Of a DNA stretch of 64,000 bases, positions 1-10,606 are shown piece by piece; the stretch's first letter is position 1, and the number at the start of each line of letters is the position of its first letter. The position numbers and the translations under genes are program-made. The notes under the pieces were generated by a model, which did not search any database, was not told where the DNA came from, and was given only the letters and a program-made list of their open reading frames with translations. The DNA is from Ulota crispa (taxonomy: Eukaryota > Streptophyta > Bryopsida > Orthotrichales > Orthotrichaceae). The DNA lies in assembly GCA_963920765.1 (NCBI GenBank), contig OY987247.1, positions 13,674,471 through 13,738,470 of the forward strand, read 5' to 3'.

Positions 1-746
1 AAACAGAACAGCGCCTCCAACTAGCCAGGGAAGCAAGTAAACAATCCAACAAGGATACTGCTATGGATAGGTCACTGAATGGGACGCCAAATATCAACGC
101 TCCTCCAACTACACCAGCCACTCCAGCCAGCATAACACAAGTCGGCACTGCTTTCAACGCAACCCTTTTACCAGGCACTTCTCCTAACCTATACACGCCC
201 ATCCAACAGGGCACAATTACGCCAGTGCTTCAACCAATACAGCCGATTCCCATGCAGGCTTTAGCAACTCCAGATGCCATGGCATCAATGCACCAGCTAG
301 CTGCTCGTCCAACGAGTACTCTTCAAGGCGCTACCCTTGTTCATGCCATTTCTCCTTCCCAAGCACCAATACTGAGTACGCCGATTGCTGCCCAGACCCC
401 TGTTATCCAACAACTACTGAGTTCAGCCCCTGCTGAGCAGAGCCTGGAAAGTAGTATTTCTCGACAATTGACCATTTCTGACCCTGTCGAGCAGCCAAGC
501 CATCGCAGCGTTGAACCTAGTGTTACTGGTGAAGCGCAGCTGCATTCCACTCTTGCCTCTGAAAATGCTGGACGGTATGCTACTCCTGCAAGTACTGGAG
601 CAGCTGAAACAAGGAACCTAGCTCAATCGATGGAATTTGAGAGTACAACTCCAGCAGTTAACCCAAGTGTGCCTGCACCTGCTCAAGCTGCAGAATTTGG
701 GCTTCCCTCAGGCAGCAACGTTCCTACGGCTCCAATGGAGGTATAG
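1..746 (+). CDS. 3' end of a Pro/Thr/Ser/Ala-rich protein gene (partial)
   Basis: The frame is open from base 3 to a TAG at 744-746, so about 247 C-terminal residues are visible and the start lies left of the window. The first visible residues (TEQRLQLAREASKQ) look like the end of a charged helix. The rest is low complexity, rich in Pro, Thr, Ser, Ala and Gln with few charges, for example PTTPATPAS, PVLQPIQPIPMQ and SVPAPAQ. Such tails are common in plant chromatin and transcription proteins, but there is no diagnostic domain here and I do not recognise the protein. An internal ATG at 63 is in frame, but the open frame continues upstream of it, so I do not take it as the start. The base composition is clearly richer in GC than the DNA that follows, as expected for real coding sequence. 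Confidence 0.7.
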   Translation, partial: TEQRLQLAREASKQSNKDTAMDRSLNGTPNINAPPTTPATPASITQVGTAFNATLLPGTSPNLYTPIQQGTITPVLQPIQPIPMQALATPDAMASMHQLAARPTSTLQGATLVHAISPSQAPILSTPIAAQTPVIQQLLSSAPAEQSLESSISRQLTISDPVEQPSHRSVEPSVTGEAQLHSTLASENAGRYATPASTGAAETRNLAQSMEFESTTPAVNPSVPAPAQAAEFGLPSGSNVPTAPMEV

Positions 747-2064
747 AAATCCATATACCGTGAAAGCCTACCTGTTTTTGAATCTACCAGAGTAGGGGAA
801 GCCGCTGTTCTTTCTGAAACCGCTCCATTGAATCTTCTTTCTAACTAGTGAGGACAGATAATGCTTTCCTGTCCCTTGAAGATTGACGAGTAGGAAGCTG
901 GAATTACATATCTTGGAGTTGACCGACAGATGTGGCATGTCATAGTCTGTCGTCCATGAGTAAATAGCTGTAAACCACATGTTGATAATGCTGCTGAACA
1001 ATTTTGAGTTACTAAACCGTGCTCTATGCCAAAATTTTGCCTGAAATGGAAGCTGTTTTCACTTTGACATGGAATTTCTTTTGTGAGCTTTTCCTTCAAG
1101 TATTTCAACGTGCAGGAGTGGTTTTTTCGAGAGATGATGTCGGTATAAGTGTGTGATTTCGGGAAATCATTACAGCATTCTGGAGAGATATTTGGGGTAC
1201 AACATCCAAATCTGTAGAGGCTAATTCTCATATTTAATGTATGAATTTCTTATGCAATTTTAGAGTGGGAGGTTATAGATCAATGTGATACTTACTATAT
1301 CTCAAAATAAGTGGCCATTAGAAAGGTTGCGATGAATCCATACAAAGTGCATTGTTGTTTGTGGTGATATAGAATTTGAACTTTTATGAATAATATATTT
1401 CACAATATGATCTGAGATTCAGAAAACATGAAGTTCCAATGGGACTAAGCCTACTTATTGCATGACGAATGAGTATTAGTAATAGAGAAATCATGCTGCT
1501 TGCTGAATTGGTAAGGAAAAAAAACGTTTCTTCCTACCAAAAGACTTCGTTACTCTGAAAAAAGAGTGAAACAATGATCAACTACTTGTAGCCGGAACCC
1601 TAAGCAAATCTATTGCAACTCTTGCAGAACCCTTGAGTTGAAACCCAGCAGCGCTTGTGCTCTACAATATTGCTTGTGCTTAAGGAGACTCATTTACATG
1701 TTGACTTTGTATATCCCTACTAAAGCCCAAATCAATGCCCACGGAGGTTATCAGACATAGCCCTCTCCTCTAAATCAAGTTCACACGATCAAAGAGATCA
1801 ATGGCAAACTGAAATTCCATTGATAAAGGAAGTTGATAAAATCTGGTTTAAGAAAAATCATGACAGTCCCTTTCGTGCAAATATTATGCATTCTCACTTC
1901 TATTGACTATCTATGAGGAACAAGGTAAAAAATAATGCAATATTTGCAGAACACTGATTCTATCTATCTCAAAAGAAAAATTTAAGAATCCATTTTTCAT
2001 GATATAGTCCAAACGTGGTTTATTACAAAAGGCAAAAACATCACCTCATTGAATGCACTCATTT
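747..2064. other. 3' UTR of the left gene, then AT-rich intergenic DNA
   Basis: The first few hundred bases after the stop are probably 3' UTR. No convincing coding frame, RNA gene or transposon end was seen in the rest. Confidence 0.5.
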
Positions 2065-2738
2065 TTAACCCCTGAGCGCCCAGCCCATTTTCACCAAAAT
2101 CAGGTTTTTCGGAGATCTACAACTTTGGTACATCATATCAACTTTGGTACATCATATCTCATTGGATGATCCACAAAAAGTGACCATTGAAAACTGTGGA
2201 ACACCTACTTGGGAAAATGGCTTGCAAGTTTTGGGAACAATTGACCGTGGGAGATGAGAGATTATAACATGTGATTAAACAACATGTGATGGCAGAATCT
2301 CAATTTTTGGCACATAGTTGCTATTTATTAATTTTTACAAAATTCTATAAGCCCTTGATTCATCTCAAATTTTGTGAGTAGCAAGATTAGATGTGAATGC
2401 ACACATGTGCAAATTATTGAAGATTGTATTTTTTTGAATGCTAAGCTCTAGGGCTTCAACAAAACACATTGCAAGGAAGCTTACAAGGGAATTTCACAAA
2501 TTGTAATATTTCAGTGCTACTCTAAACCTCACCTTGTATTGTATTTCATACAATCAAGGTACCCTAAATACTTGTACAACATTTGATTTGACTTGCCATT
2601 ACTCCACTTACATGGACCACTTGAGTACCTTACTAATTGTAGTTTACAACAAAGTCAAAAAATTAGATCCTGTCCTACAAAAAGGCTCATTTATATCAGG
2701 ACAAGCCATATTATGGCCTTGGGGGCGCTCAGGGGTTG
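2065..2738. mobile_element. TTAA-ended non-autonomous element, copy A
   Basis: The left end reads TTAACCCCTGAGCGCCC at 2065. The right end is the inverted complement with the terminal TTAA changed to TTGA (GGGCGCTCAGGGGTTGA at about 2722-2738). The first 350 bases are homologous, in reverse orientation and at roughly 85% by eye, to 59560-59898. That copy also ends exactly at a TTAA, which supports the border. No transposase frame is present. Confidence 0.6.
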
Positions 2739-2981
2739 AGTACCCTAAACTAGGAAACAATGTTTTTTTAAATTTTTGTTCTATATGACCTGCGTGCCCT
2801 CCCAAGAATGGAGGATTCTCTCAAGGAGGCAAGCACGTTGGCTGAATTTTTGACAAAGTGCCCTCACGAGGCCCCAAAAAAACACTACTGGGAAAATTCA
2901 CAAAATTAAGCTCCATACGGTTCTTGCAATTTTCATGAGGGTGACATGCAATAATGGTTTACTAAACTTTTGGCAATAATA

Positions 2982-3219
2982 TTAACTCATGAGCGCCTAA
3001 TCGACATTATACTATTGATGGGCCCACAAACTTTATCTCACTTTTTCTTTCAATCCGTACAGTGAAAACAGTCATGGTTGGTCCCCATCAGCAAAGAAGG
3101 TAGTCCTTTTTCAAATCTTGTGATCACTTTTTCCGGATGTAATTTCCCAAGCTATGGTGGCCATTAAATCCCCCATTTTCTCCTAAATCCCAAAATAACC
3201 CCGGGCACTCAAGGGTTAA
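2982..3219. mobile_element. TTAA-ended short element, copy B
   Basis: The left end is TTAACTCATGAGCGCC at 2982 and the right end is GGGCACTCAAGGGTTAA at 3203-3219. As inverted repeats they agree at most positions. The interval has no coding frame. The element belongs with the other TTAA-CCC elements, although its terminal repeats are short and diverged. Confidence 0.45.
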
Positions 3220-3308
3220 ACTATGAGCACTCTGACACGGCACTATAGCAGGCAAGTTCTATGTCTATAGTAGTAGCTTGCTTTTGACCACGGTAACCAA
3301 CCTATTGT

Positions 3309-3542
3309 TTAACCCTTAAACGACTGAGAGGCCCTTTACAACTAGTACAATATGGGGTATTTTTCTTATATTTGGAATAAATTCACACCTCTACTACATT
3401 TGAGACTAACAAAGAAGTTGAAGAATAGATCAATGCAATTCTAGTGGGCTACTTGAGATCCCAAATTAAAATTTCTTTTTAGTAGCAAATGACAATTATA
3501 CATCAATGTATATACTATGCCCTATGGTTGTTCAAGGGTTAA
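3309..3542. mobile_element. TTAA-ended short element, copy C
   Basis: It starts TTAACCCTTAAACG at 3309 and ends CAAGGGTTAA at 3542. Its body is homologous to both elements at 20430-20889, sharing GAATAGATTCACACCT-like and AACAAAGAAGTTGAA-like blocks. Its right TTAA is also the left TTAA of the next element. Confidence 0.6.
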
Positions 3543-3771
3543 CCCCTGAACGGCCCGAAAGCACTTTGCGATCGTATGTACAATTGTATGTACAGACATA
3601 TTTGAGCTGTTTTGAGGGCTGTCCAAAAAAAATTATGCACCTACCATCATACAACCTTTCAATACGTATGGTTGTAACACGTAATTTCCAGCTTATTCAA
3701 ACTTCTGAATATTGATTGCAACCGTATTTGGTACAGGTATCTCCATAGCCCAAGGGCCCTTTAGGGGTTAA
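3539..3771. mobile_element. TTAA-ended 233-bp element, copy D
   Basis: It begins TTAACCCCTGAACGGCCC at 3539 and ends GGGCCCTTTAGGGGTTAA at 3771. The copy at 59895-60127 is collinear and exactly the same length, 233 bp including both TTAA. That is strong support for the borders. There is no coding potential. Confidence 0.7.
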
Positions 3772-4040
3772 GGGTTCATGTATAGGGTAACTCCCCTTGA
3801 CGTAAACAGGGGGGTCTTGCAAACAAAAATCGGTGTCAATAGATGAAAAATGCACAATGCTTGATCCCACAAAACTTATGAAACGCTTCTCAAAGCCCTA
3901 ATTCTGCAGCATAATCCACCCTACAAATAAACACGCAATCCCCCACCCCTCAGCCAGGGTTTCGATTATAAAACCACATTCTTCGCCAACCATAAGGGTG
4001 CCACATGGTGATGAAAAGCACAGCAAGAGAAGGGGGGTTG

Positions 4041-4313
4041 TTATGTTACAAATAACTGGCACCCTAAGCCCGTGTTGGGCCACCGGAAGTGACAGAAGCT
4101 CCCACCAGGGTCAAACGCTCCATCCGAGACTGCCAGGGCCATGGTACTCATTTCCCACCGTTGGATCTGCCCATGCAAATAGAATGCCACAGAGAGCCAC
4201 AAAAAGAGGAAGCAGGAAATGGCACTCCAGTAACCCACTGGCTCTGCAAGCATCTTCAGCCTTTCCACCCGTGGTTTCATGTACTCTTGGCCTCTTGTAC
4301 ACATTCCATCCAC
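4041..4313 (-). pseudogene. Exon-like coding trace with a membrane segment, unrecognised
   Basis: On the minus strand a good acceptor (TCTCCAG, AG at 4314-4315) opens a frame starting at 4313 that runs to a stop at 4041. It includes KPRVERLKMLAEPVGYW followed by a hydrophobic stretch (SCFLFLWLSVAFYLHG) and a Trp/Glu motif. The composition is protein-like and GC-rich against AT-rich surroundings. Two further minus-strand frames overlap it (4374-4111 and 4083-3898), so splicing or frame decay is unclear. I do not recognise the protein. It may be one exon of a real gene or a captured gene fragment. Confidence 0.3.
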
Positions 4314-4629
4314 CTGGAGATCCACACAGAAAAAACATTACCACCATCAGTCTAGTGCTTAAGAAAACGAGCAAAAAAAGTTGCAGCTTATGGCGAAACA
4401 GTCAACCTATTTCAACTTCCTATCTTTTATCAATACAAGGTCCTTCCTTGCATTTAGGGTAAGAGTCAATTACACAAACACAGCATTGAAAAAATGGATC
4501 CAAATATGTCATAAACAATCTTGAGCTTGTCTTAAGGTGAGATACCAAAAGCAACAAGAAGACAATCATTAAGCACCTTGCATTTTCTACACAATTGTTG
4601 GCGTTAAGACTAGAACTTTTGTTCGTAAC

Positions 4630-4985
4630 TAGTTTTCAGAAGGGAAAATTTCATGGATAACCCTGAAGTTTGCGATATTTTCATAGATACCCCTGCTTTT
4701 CAGAAATTGCACAAATACCCTTGGACCAAAGTTTTTGGGCGTTTGTTTTGTTGTGCATGCCACTTCCCTTCTTCCTTTGTGCGAATGTTTGCTTCTTTCT
4801 TGGTTCATTACATTCTCTTCTTCAACATTGGTCATGAAGGAAGTACAAGCACAACAAATAAATGCCTCAAAATTATGGTCCAAGGGTGTTTGTGCAATTT
4901 CTGAAAAAGCAGGAGTATCTATGAAAATATTGCAAACTTCATGGGTATGCATGAAATTTTCCCTTTTTAGAAGTAGGCTTCGAAT
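4630..4985. mobile_element. Foldback MITE with arms of about 130 bp
   Basis: The left arm (about 4634-4765) and the reverse complement of the right arm (about 4845-4978) match closely. Both contain AGGGAAAATTTCATG, TTTTCATAGATAC and AATTGCACAAA blocks. Because of this the two strands show look-alike peptides containing IFIDTPAF, which are an inverted-repeat artefact and not genes. Confidence 0.65.
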
Positions 4986-4989
4986 TTGA

Positions 4990-6851
4990 GATAATCAACC
5001 ACGCCGTTAAAGATTGCTTCTTTTAGTTGTAATTGGAAACCAAGGGAAAAGGTTGGGTTTTGAGAATCCTTTGGATGTGCGGAATTCCTTATGTTGAGTC
5101 ACTCTCCTTGTTATTAAAAAAAAGGAAGGCACATTTGCATTTAGGTATAGAATGGACAGCAAAATGTCTTTTTGGTTTCTCCCTTTGTGCGCCATGTGTA
5201 CCATTCTGTGGTCCAAAGTCCTAGACAAAGTTGTACTCTTGACGCCTGCTAAGGGATAACAACCTAATGTCATCTCTAATGTTTTTTCTTTTTTCTTTCT
5301 TTCTTTGTGGACTGAATTATTATTATTTTTATTTTTTGTGGCTACCTTGAGTTGAGACGAGCGGTTTCTAGAGAATGATTTGAGCTGAAGAAGCGGAAAT
5401 TGATGTTTGGTTTAGTTAAGACTCTAATTTTTGACTTATGCAGAGTGTGAAAGGTCTTTAATGTCCAATAAAGCACAGAAAAAGATATTTTTAAAGACTC
5501 ACACCAAGAACTCCTCACTATCACATTCTCCAACATACTTTCTTCTCACCAAATCGTAAGGAAATGGGAGGATCATCTTCAATATCCACTTTTCTACTCT
5601 CAATATTAGCCTTTGGTATACCACAAAAATATCCAAAACAAATACGAGGTATGACGAATGTGAAAAAAAGATTGAAAACCGACTTTTAAACATTTTACTT
5701 AAGTGACTTATATATACGAAGTTATTGAGCTCAAACTTTACAGAATTTACAGAACTCCATGGACTTTCACATGCATTTTGAACAGCTAAGCTATAAAGAT
5801 TAAAAAGGTCTTGTTTAACTTACCCTACGTAGTCCGCGTGATACCATAGTTGTGATAATGGAGATGACAGTCCATGGCCATAGAAAACTCCAAGCAGCCA
5901 AAGAAGCTTTTCTTACTGCTCTGTCAAAAACCATGGAATTCAAGCTGCCAGTCAGTAATCAACTTTAATAGGAACACCAAAATAGACCCCTCCTAAAATA
6001 CAATTGACATTCTTCTAAATGTGATGAGAAGTGCACTTCAATCACCAATGATAGCGTGACAAATGTGCAGCATATTTCAAAATGACGTTTAAAAGGTGGT
6101 CATATTACAAAGATATGAGTTAACTGCAAACAATCCAACCAAAAGACCTGCGTGGATATACTAGAACCCCATGCAAGATTTAGCCTAATAGATATAGACT
6201 TAAATGAGAAGTAATCTACCTAAACAAGTGACATAGTCTCTTGCTAAACTAATCACCTTAATACTGTGGAACTGCCTTAGATCCCAGATAGGCTTTCAGT
6301 TAACCCCAAAGAATATGAAGGAGAATGTAGATTTGGAACTTGAGAATGTAAATTTGGAATTTTTGCGGCAGAAAGTTAATTAGTAGTAATAAAGAACCAT
6401 AGACTACGCAAAAGCTTCATTTTCTCAAGTCCTATGTTCTGCATTTGCAATATGAGCTTATTCACAAGCTTTCCACAAAAATTATTGAATAGTACAAATA
6501 ACCAACTTCTATATGACATTTGGATGAATGAATTTTGGTCTAAAGAACAAAAAGCTTCAACAAGCTTGCAAATTTGTTCATAATCCCAATTTTTGAATGC
6601 TAGCACTTTTAGTTTAGACATTCTCAAGATCACAACTTTGACATGTGAATGCTGCCCAATTAGTTATGTATAACAACATGACAGATTTCAAGTACATAAG
6701 AAATGTGCAAGTACAGAATGTTAGAAATTCTCGTATAAATATAAGAAATGTGCTATTCCAGAATGTGACAATAGAGGCAAGGAAAGAATGGCAGATTAAA
6801 CTGCCACTGTATTAAATCCACAATTAAGCCAAACCGCAATGCAGGTCCGGG
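4990..6851. other. AT-rich intergenic DNA
   Basis: No convincing gene, RNA or element border was seen. Short open frames on both strands lack protein-like composition and splice context. Confidence 0.5.
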
Positions 6852-7173
6852 TAGCACGGTTGTTGCTTTGGGCAAGACTGGCTAAAAGATACGACAACCA
6901 AGCAAGCTATTTGGACCACACGGGTGGATGTGTCCGTCTAGTGTCACGTTTTAGGGTTTTTGACCTAAAAAGGAAGAACCAAATCATTGTTTTTATCTTT
7001 ACAACATGATATGATTTTAAATCTATGTCCTAACTTCATGTTGACAACCATGTGTAACCAGCATGTACAAAGTAAGCTTTTTTTTACCATTTTCTGAAGT
7101 CAACTATGAGTTCTACATCGGACAGATGAGAGCTCACACAAGCAAGCAAAATGTCCAATGGGACAACCATGCC
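6852..7173. mobile_element. GCAYGGTTGT-ended MITE, copy 1
   Basis: The ends are GCACGGTTGTTGCTTTG at about 6854 and GGACAACCATGC at about 7173, which are inverted repeats. The interior, read on the minus strand, is homologous to 37424-37875, sharing TACTTTGTACATGCTGG-like and GTCAACATGAAGT-like blocks. Confidence 0.55.
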
Positions 7174-7305
7174 AAGTAGGTCCCATTTCAGTCTCATTTT
7201 AGTCCCATTTTAGTGCCCTAGGGGCCTTCCATAAGAGATGATTAGGTGTACATTGCTTAAAAGCAAGAGAAAAAACTGTTACAATGCAGGTGCACACGAG
7301 CGTAC

Positions 7306-7819
7306 CTACGCAGTTTTGAATACCAGTAATACACTCCTCAACCACGGCAGTTGCTGCTGCATCGTCATCTCCGCTTAAAGCAACTCCTGAGTCTCGAGAA
7401 CTCCGCCTGCACACTCCACAACAGCAACTTCAAACTTCAACAATTCATCACGATTCTCAACAAAAACCTCAAACTCCGATCTACCGAGAAAAGAGCATAT
7501 GATCCTCGGACACATCCACAGCTATGGTTGAATTCTACCTTTGTCGAAGTCTGTAGGACTTAAGAGGCAACCCTATTTTCCACAACAAATGTGTCGGTGA
7601 AGATTGTTGAATGGATGCTGAATCCCTTCTTTGAAATTTTCGAAAGTGGATTTTCGACTGCAATGTAAGAATGGGAGTTGGCAAAGTGGGAGTAGGCAAT
7701 GATAGAGAAGAGGATTTGAAATTCCTCCATTTCTGGTTCATGGAGATTGCTGCATGCGTGTTGTTGAAGAATGCACTGGCTGCGGTTGACACTCGTCCTG
7801 TGAGCGACGTCATCTTCAA
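7306..7819 (-). CDS. Possible two-exon 5' part of a plastid-targeted protein gene
   Basis: The minus-strand ATG at 7817-7819 opens a frame (MKMTSLTGRVSTAASAFF) with about 90 residues rich in Ser, Thr, Lys and Arg and only one acidic residue, typical of a chloroplast transit peptide. A donor at 7538 (CAAAG/GTAGAA) and an acceptor before 7406 (GTGTGCAG) join phase 2 to phase 2 and continue with SGDDDAAATAVVEECITG to a possible donor at 7305. The intervening 130 bases hold another frame that looks coding (EFEVFVENRDELLKFEVAVV), so the true structure is uncertain and the locus may be frame-broken. No downstream exon was found, and a MITE lies at 6852-7173. I do not recognise the product. Confidence 0.3.
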
Positions 7820-7940
7820 TCTCTCCTACTTCACTAAATTTTCTTCAAAAAAACCATTCATTACCCTGTCCCATCACCATAACATCAACAAATACAAAAC
7901 AAAAACAAGTCAGCAGAATACGTACATGTAGTTTACTCTA

Positions 7941-8008
7941 TTATCACTCCCGCCCCTGTTATCACTTCTTTGTTTATCACTCCCGCCCCTGTTATCACTT
8001 CTTTGTCT
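7941..8008. repeat. Two-copy direct repeat of about 32 bp
   Basis: The block TATCACTCCCGCCCCTGTTA followed by TCACTTCTTTG occurs twice in direct succession. It lies just upstream of the possible minus-strand gene. Confidence 0.7.
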
Positions 8009-8009
8009 T

Positions 8010-9055
8010 CAAAAAAGTCCATATGTTTTAGGGTTTAGCTTCAAATCCAGGTTGACAAGTATTGTAAGAAAGGTCATAGAGTTGCTTACTTCAGAGTGTG
8101 ATTTTTTTTTCCATTTGACCAAAATTTGTAAAAGATAGAGCGTATGAGCTATGAAGACCTCAGTTAGACATACAATTTATTCCCCCAACCCAACGCCTTA
8201 GCTGTAGCAAAGTCAATTGAAAAATACCAAAAACAACTGAAATTTTGTTAGCTTGACTAGCACTTATGGATGACCACAAGACCAATGAAAGGAAAAAGAA
8301 GTGGACCAAAGATGAAAATGATAGAATATGATTGTTTACGCCAATGAAAAATCTCTAATTAGTAAGTGATAATAGGGCAATTTCAGTTTGAGCTTTAACC
8401 TTGATCTTACCTCATTGAGAACTCTGATAACAAACTCATACTTCATTCATTTAGGAACTTGAAACTTGATACAAAACCTTGACTTGATTATCTTTCACCA
8501 TGACATTTGGTGTTTTGTAGCTTTTACGATTAATAATTTGAATAAAGACCCAATGATTAAAAGGGTAAACTGCCTATAAACCCTTGAAGGAGATCTCAAT
8601 CACAAACAACGGCACTCAGACTTGCCATATCAAAGCTAACTCAGAAAAGACCAAGACCAAGAGATCGGAGCAACTTACAAAAGGATAGGGATGAGGAAAA
8701 CAGGCAAGATGTAGTAGAGCCCTGTAGCATCCCACCTGCAGATCTGCCGCCCTTTCAAAGCCTCTGCACTTGCATCGTGGCAAAGTATCCCTACTAAAGT
8801 CTCACAGTTCGTACATCATGGACAACATCTCAAAACTTCAGCACTGCTCTTAAATCCAACAAAACCTTATCCCAAAAAATATACTCTCAAGGGTTGTACG
8901 CAAACGATTGCGAATGGAGAGTTATGTTCTGATGTGGCAAGTTAGAAGAGAAATGTGGGGGGTCCAAAGAGCTGGTAAGCTTAATAGCTTCTGATTGTGA
9001 AGACACTAATGCAGAGATTGTGCTCGTATCACGCAAACCGTCTCGGAGACTCCGC
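8010..9055. other. Intergenic DNA with a minus-strand open stretch
   Basis: Mostly AT-rich. From about 9055 down to 8895 the minus strand reads open with a Ser/Thr/Leu-rich composition (TSTISALVSSQSEAIKL). This could be a later exon of whatever starts at 9440, but no clean splice pair joins them. Confidence 0.3.
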
Positions 9056-9151
9056 TCTGATCTGATCTGCTCTGCTTCTATTACCCGGGGTACACGTATG
9101 ATGCGGACTACTTCAAAGGCTTTGCACTTGACTTACTAACTTATCTCGAGG

Positions 9152-9262
9152 GTCTGCTGACTCTGCTCTTATCTGCTCTCCTCTGCTCTGCTCTGTTCTG
9201 ATCTGCTCTGTTCTGATCTGCTCTGCGCTGCTCTGATCTGATCTGCTCTGCGCTGCGCTGAT
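9152..9262. repeat. CTCTG/ATCTG pentanucleotide microsatellite
   Basis: A run of imperfect 5-bp units (CTCTG, ATCTG, TTCTG, CGCTG). A smaller patch of the same units lies at 9053-9078. On the minus strand it reads as SRSDQSSAEQIRTEQ-like low-complexity peptide. Confidence 0.8.
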
Positions 9263-9314
9263 TCGTTTACCGAGGTTTACGAATGAGGTGAACGGGTACA
9301 TAGGCTTTGATCTA

Positions 9315-9440
9315 AGGGATTTCGAATGTTCTGTTCCTTGGATGGCGTAAACCAATGCGGAAGGAGAGATGGTGCGCGGACGTTAGGGGGAGAGAGAGAG
9401 CGAGGAATGGATCAATGGACGGAGCAGAGGAGAGCGCCAT
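9315..9440 (-). CDS. Possible first exon of a minus-strand gene in a GC-rich island
   Basis: Between about 9360 and 9680 the sequence is much richer in GC and CpG than its surroundings. A minus-strand ATG in good context (GCAGCCATGG, 9438-9440) opens a short peptide (MALSSAPSIDPFLALSLPL) with transit-peptide-like composition, stopping near 9315 unless spliced. Downstream exons were not established. I read this as a probable promoter and 5' exon region of a plant gene, but the product is unknown. Confidence 0.25.
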
Positions 9441-9828
9441 GGCTGCCCTGGGGGTGCTGGTCACGGGGAATGGGCGGCGCTGCAGATGAGCGGCGCTGCT
9501 GAAGCAGGGCTCGTGCTCGTGCGGGTCGTGCACCAGACGAGACTCGAGAGCAATTCCTGCAGTCACTTACGGCGATCTGATTTGTGCTGGTGACGTGGGC
9601 TTTGCTGTTCGGCGCTGGTGATTGGCCCGCCCCTGTTGTACCGGTAACGGTAACGGTATCGTGGGACCCGTGATTCCTCTCCAACAATATCCCAAAACCC
9701 CGAAAACCTGAGGGCTTGAAACATAAACAAAATTATTTTGCGACTACTTCTCAATGTTCCCAATCATGTGGATAGACATAGAAAAACTTCAACCAAATTA
9801 TTGTATAGCTACACTGAATACTGCATTC

Positions 9829-10352
9829 AGGGCCGCTTCACAGTATGTCTGACCAAGTCGAGAGAGGCTGACTTTGTTGAGAGGTCAAAGAAATGGGCTG
9901 AAAATAGGTAATTAAATATTATTTTTGATACTTTTGGTCACTTTTGGTGTGAAGCCTAGTTACAAAGGTCAAATTTAAAATCCAAAGTTGTAAACTTCCG
10001 TGGCCTCTCAACTTGAATCATCATAGTGTGAAGTCGCCAAAGGTCAAGCCCAATGTCCAAAAGCCTCAGAATTATCATTTCTTAGACCTTATCAGTTTTT
10101 TATTTTTTATTACTTTATGAAAAGCAATTGACTCGCTCTCAATCATAATTTGGGTCTCCATATTTGCTTAACCCAAACTCTTTTTGAGAGGTTATTGTTT
10201 TGGATGAAAGAATGATGTCATGGAAGGTAAGAGACTTTGAACTTTGGCCTCTAGTGTGAAGGGTTGTGAGGCCAACGGCTCTTGGTTTCTTGTAGTCTAT
10301 TGGTGGAAATTAACGCCCTCATTGCCTTTGGCCATAGTTTGAAGCGGCCTTT
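9829..10352. mobile_element. GGCCGCTTCA-ended element
   Basis: AGGGCCGCTTCA at 9828 and TGAAGCGGCCTTT ending near 10352 form inverted ends. Interior blocks such as GAGAGGTCAAAG and GAGAGGTTATTG are repeated. No target duplication is obvious and no coding frame is present. Confidence 0.4.
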
Positions 10353-10447
10353 AGGTTGCCTCAACAATTAGGTTGCCTTGCCCTGGAAAGTTACCTCATG
10401 ACTCATTGCTTGGTCATTTGGAGGCACATGCAACTATCTAAGTATTA

Positions 10448-10606
10448 GGATTTCACATAATACAATATTCACTAATTGGGGAAAAAAATAAAATTTTGGG
10501 ACTATTGGGTTTTATGTTTTTGAAAGAGTATTTAATAAATCATTCAAAAACATAAAACCCAAAAGTCTCAACTCCCAAATTTATGAATATTGTATTACAT
10601 GATTTA
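10448..10606. repeat. Inverted repeat with a strong central hairpin
   Basis: The outer arms contain CATAATACAATATTCA and its complement TGAATATTGTATTACATG. The inner arms GGGTTTTATGTTTTTGAA and TTCAAAAACATAAAACCC pair perfectly around a loop of about 20 bases. It is probably a small foldback MITE. Confidence 0.65.

Noticed and set aside
341..550. Minus-strand open frame under the left-edge gene
   Set aside because: Shadow of the plus-strand coding frame; low-complexity composition.
768..1231. Overlapping minus-strand frames just after the left gene
   Set aside because: No conserved-looking motif or start context. They lie in the likely 3' UTR of the plus-strand gene.
4629..4989. Look-alike peptides (IFIDTPAF) on both strands
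   Set aside because: Produced by the arms of a foldback MITE, not by genes.
8268..8330. Short Lys-rich peptide with KKWTKDEND, like the start of a trihelix or MYB domain
   Set aside because: Only about 20 codons before a stop and no continuing exon; too little to support a gene.
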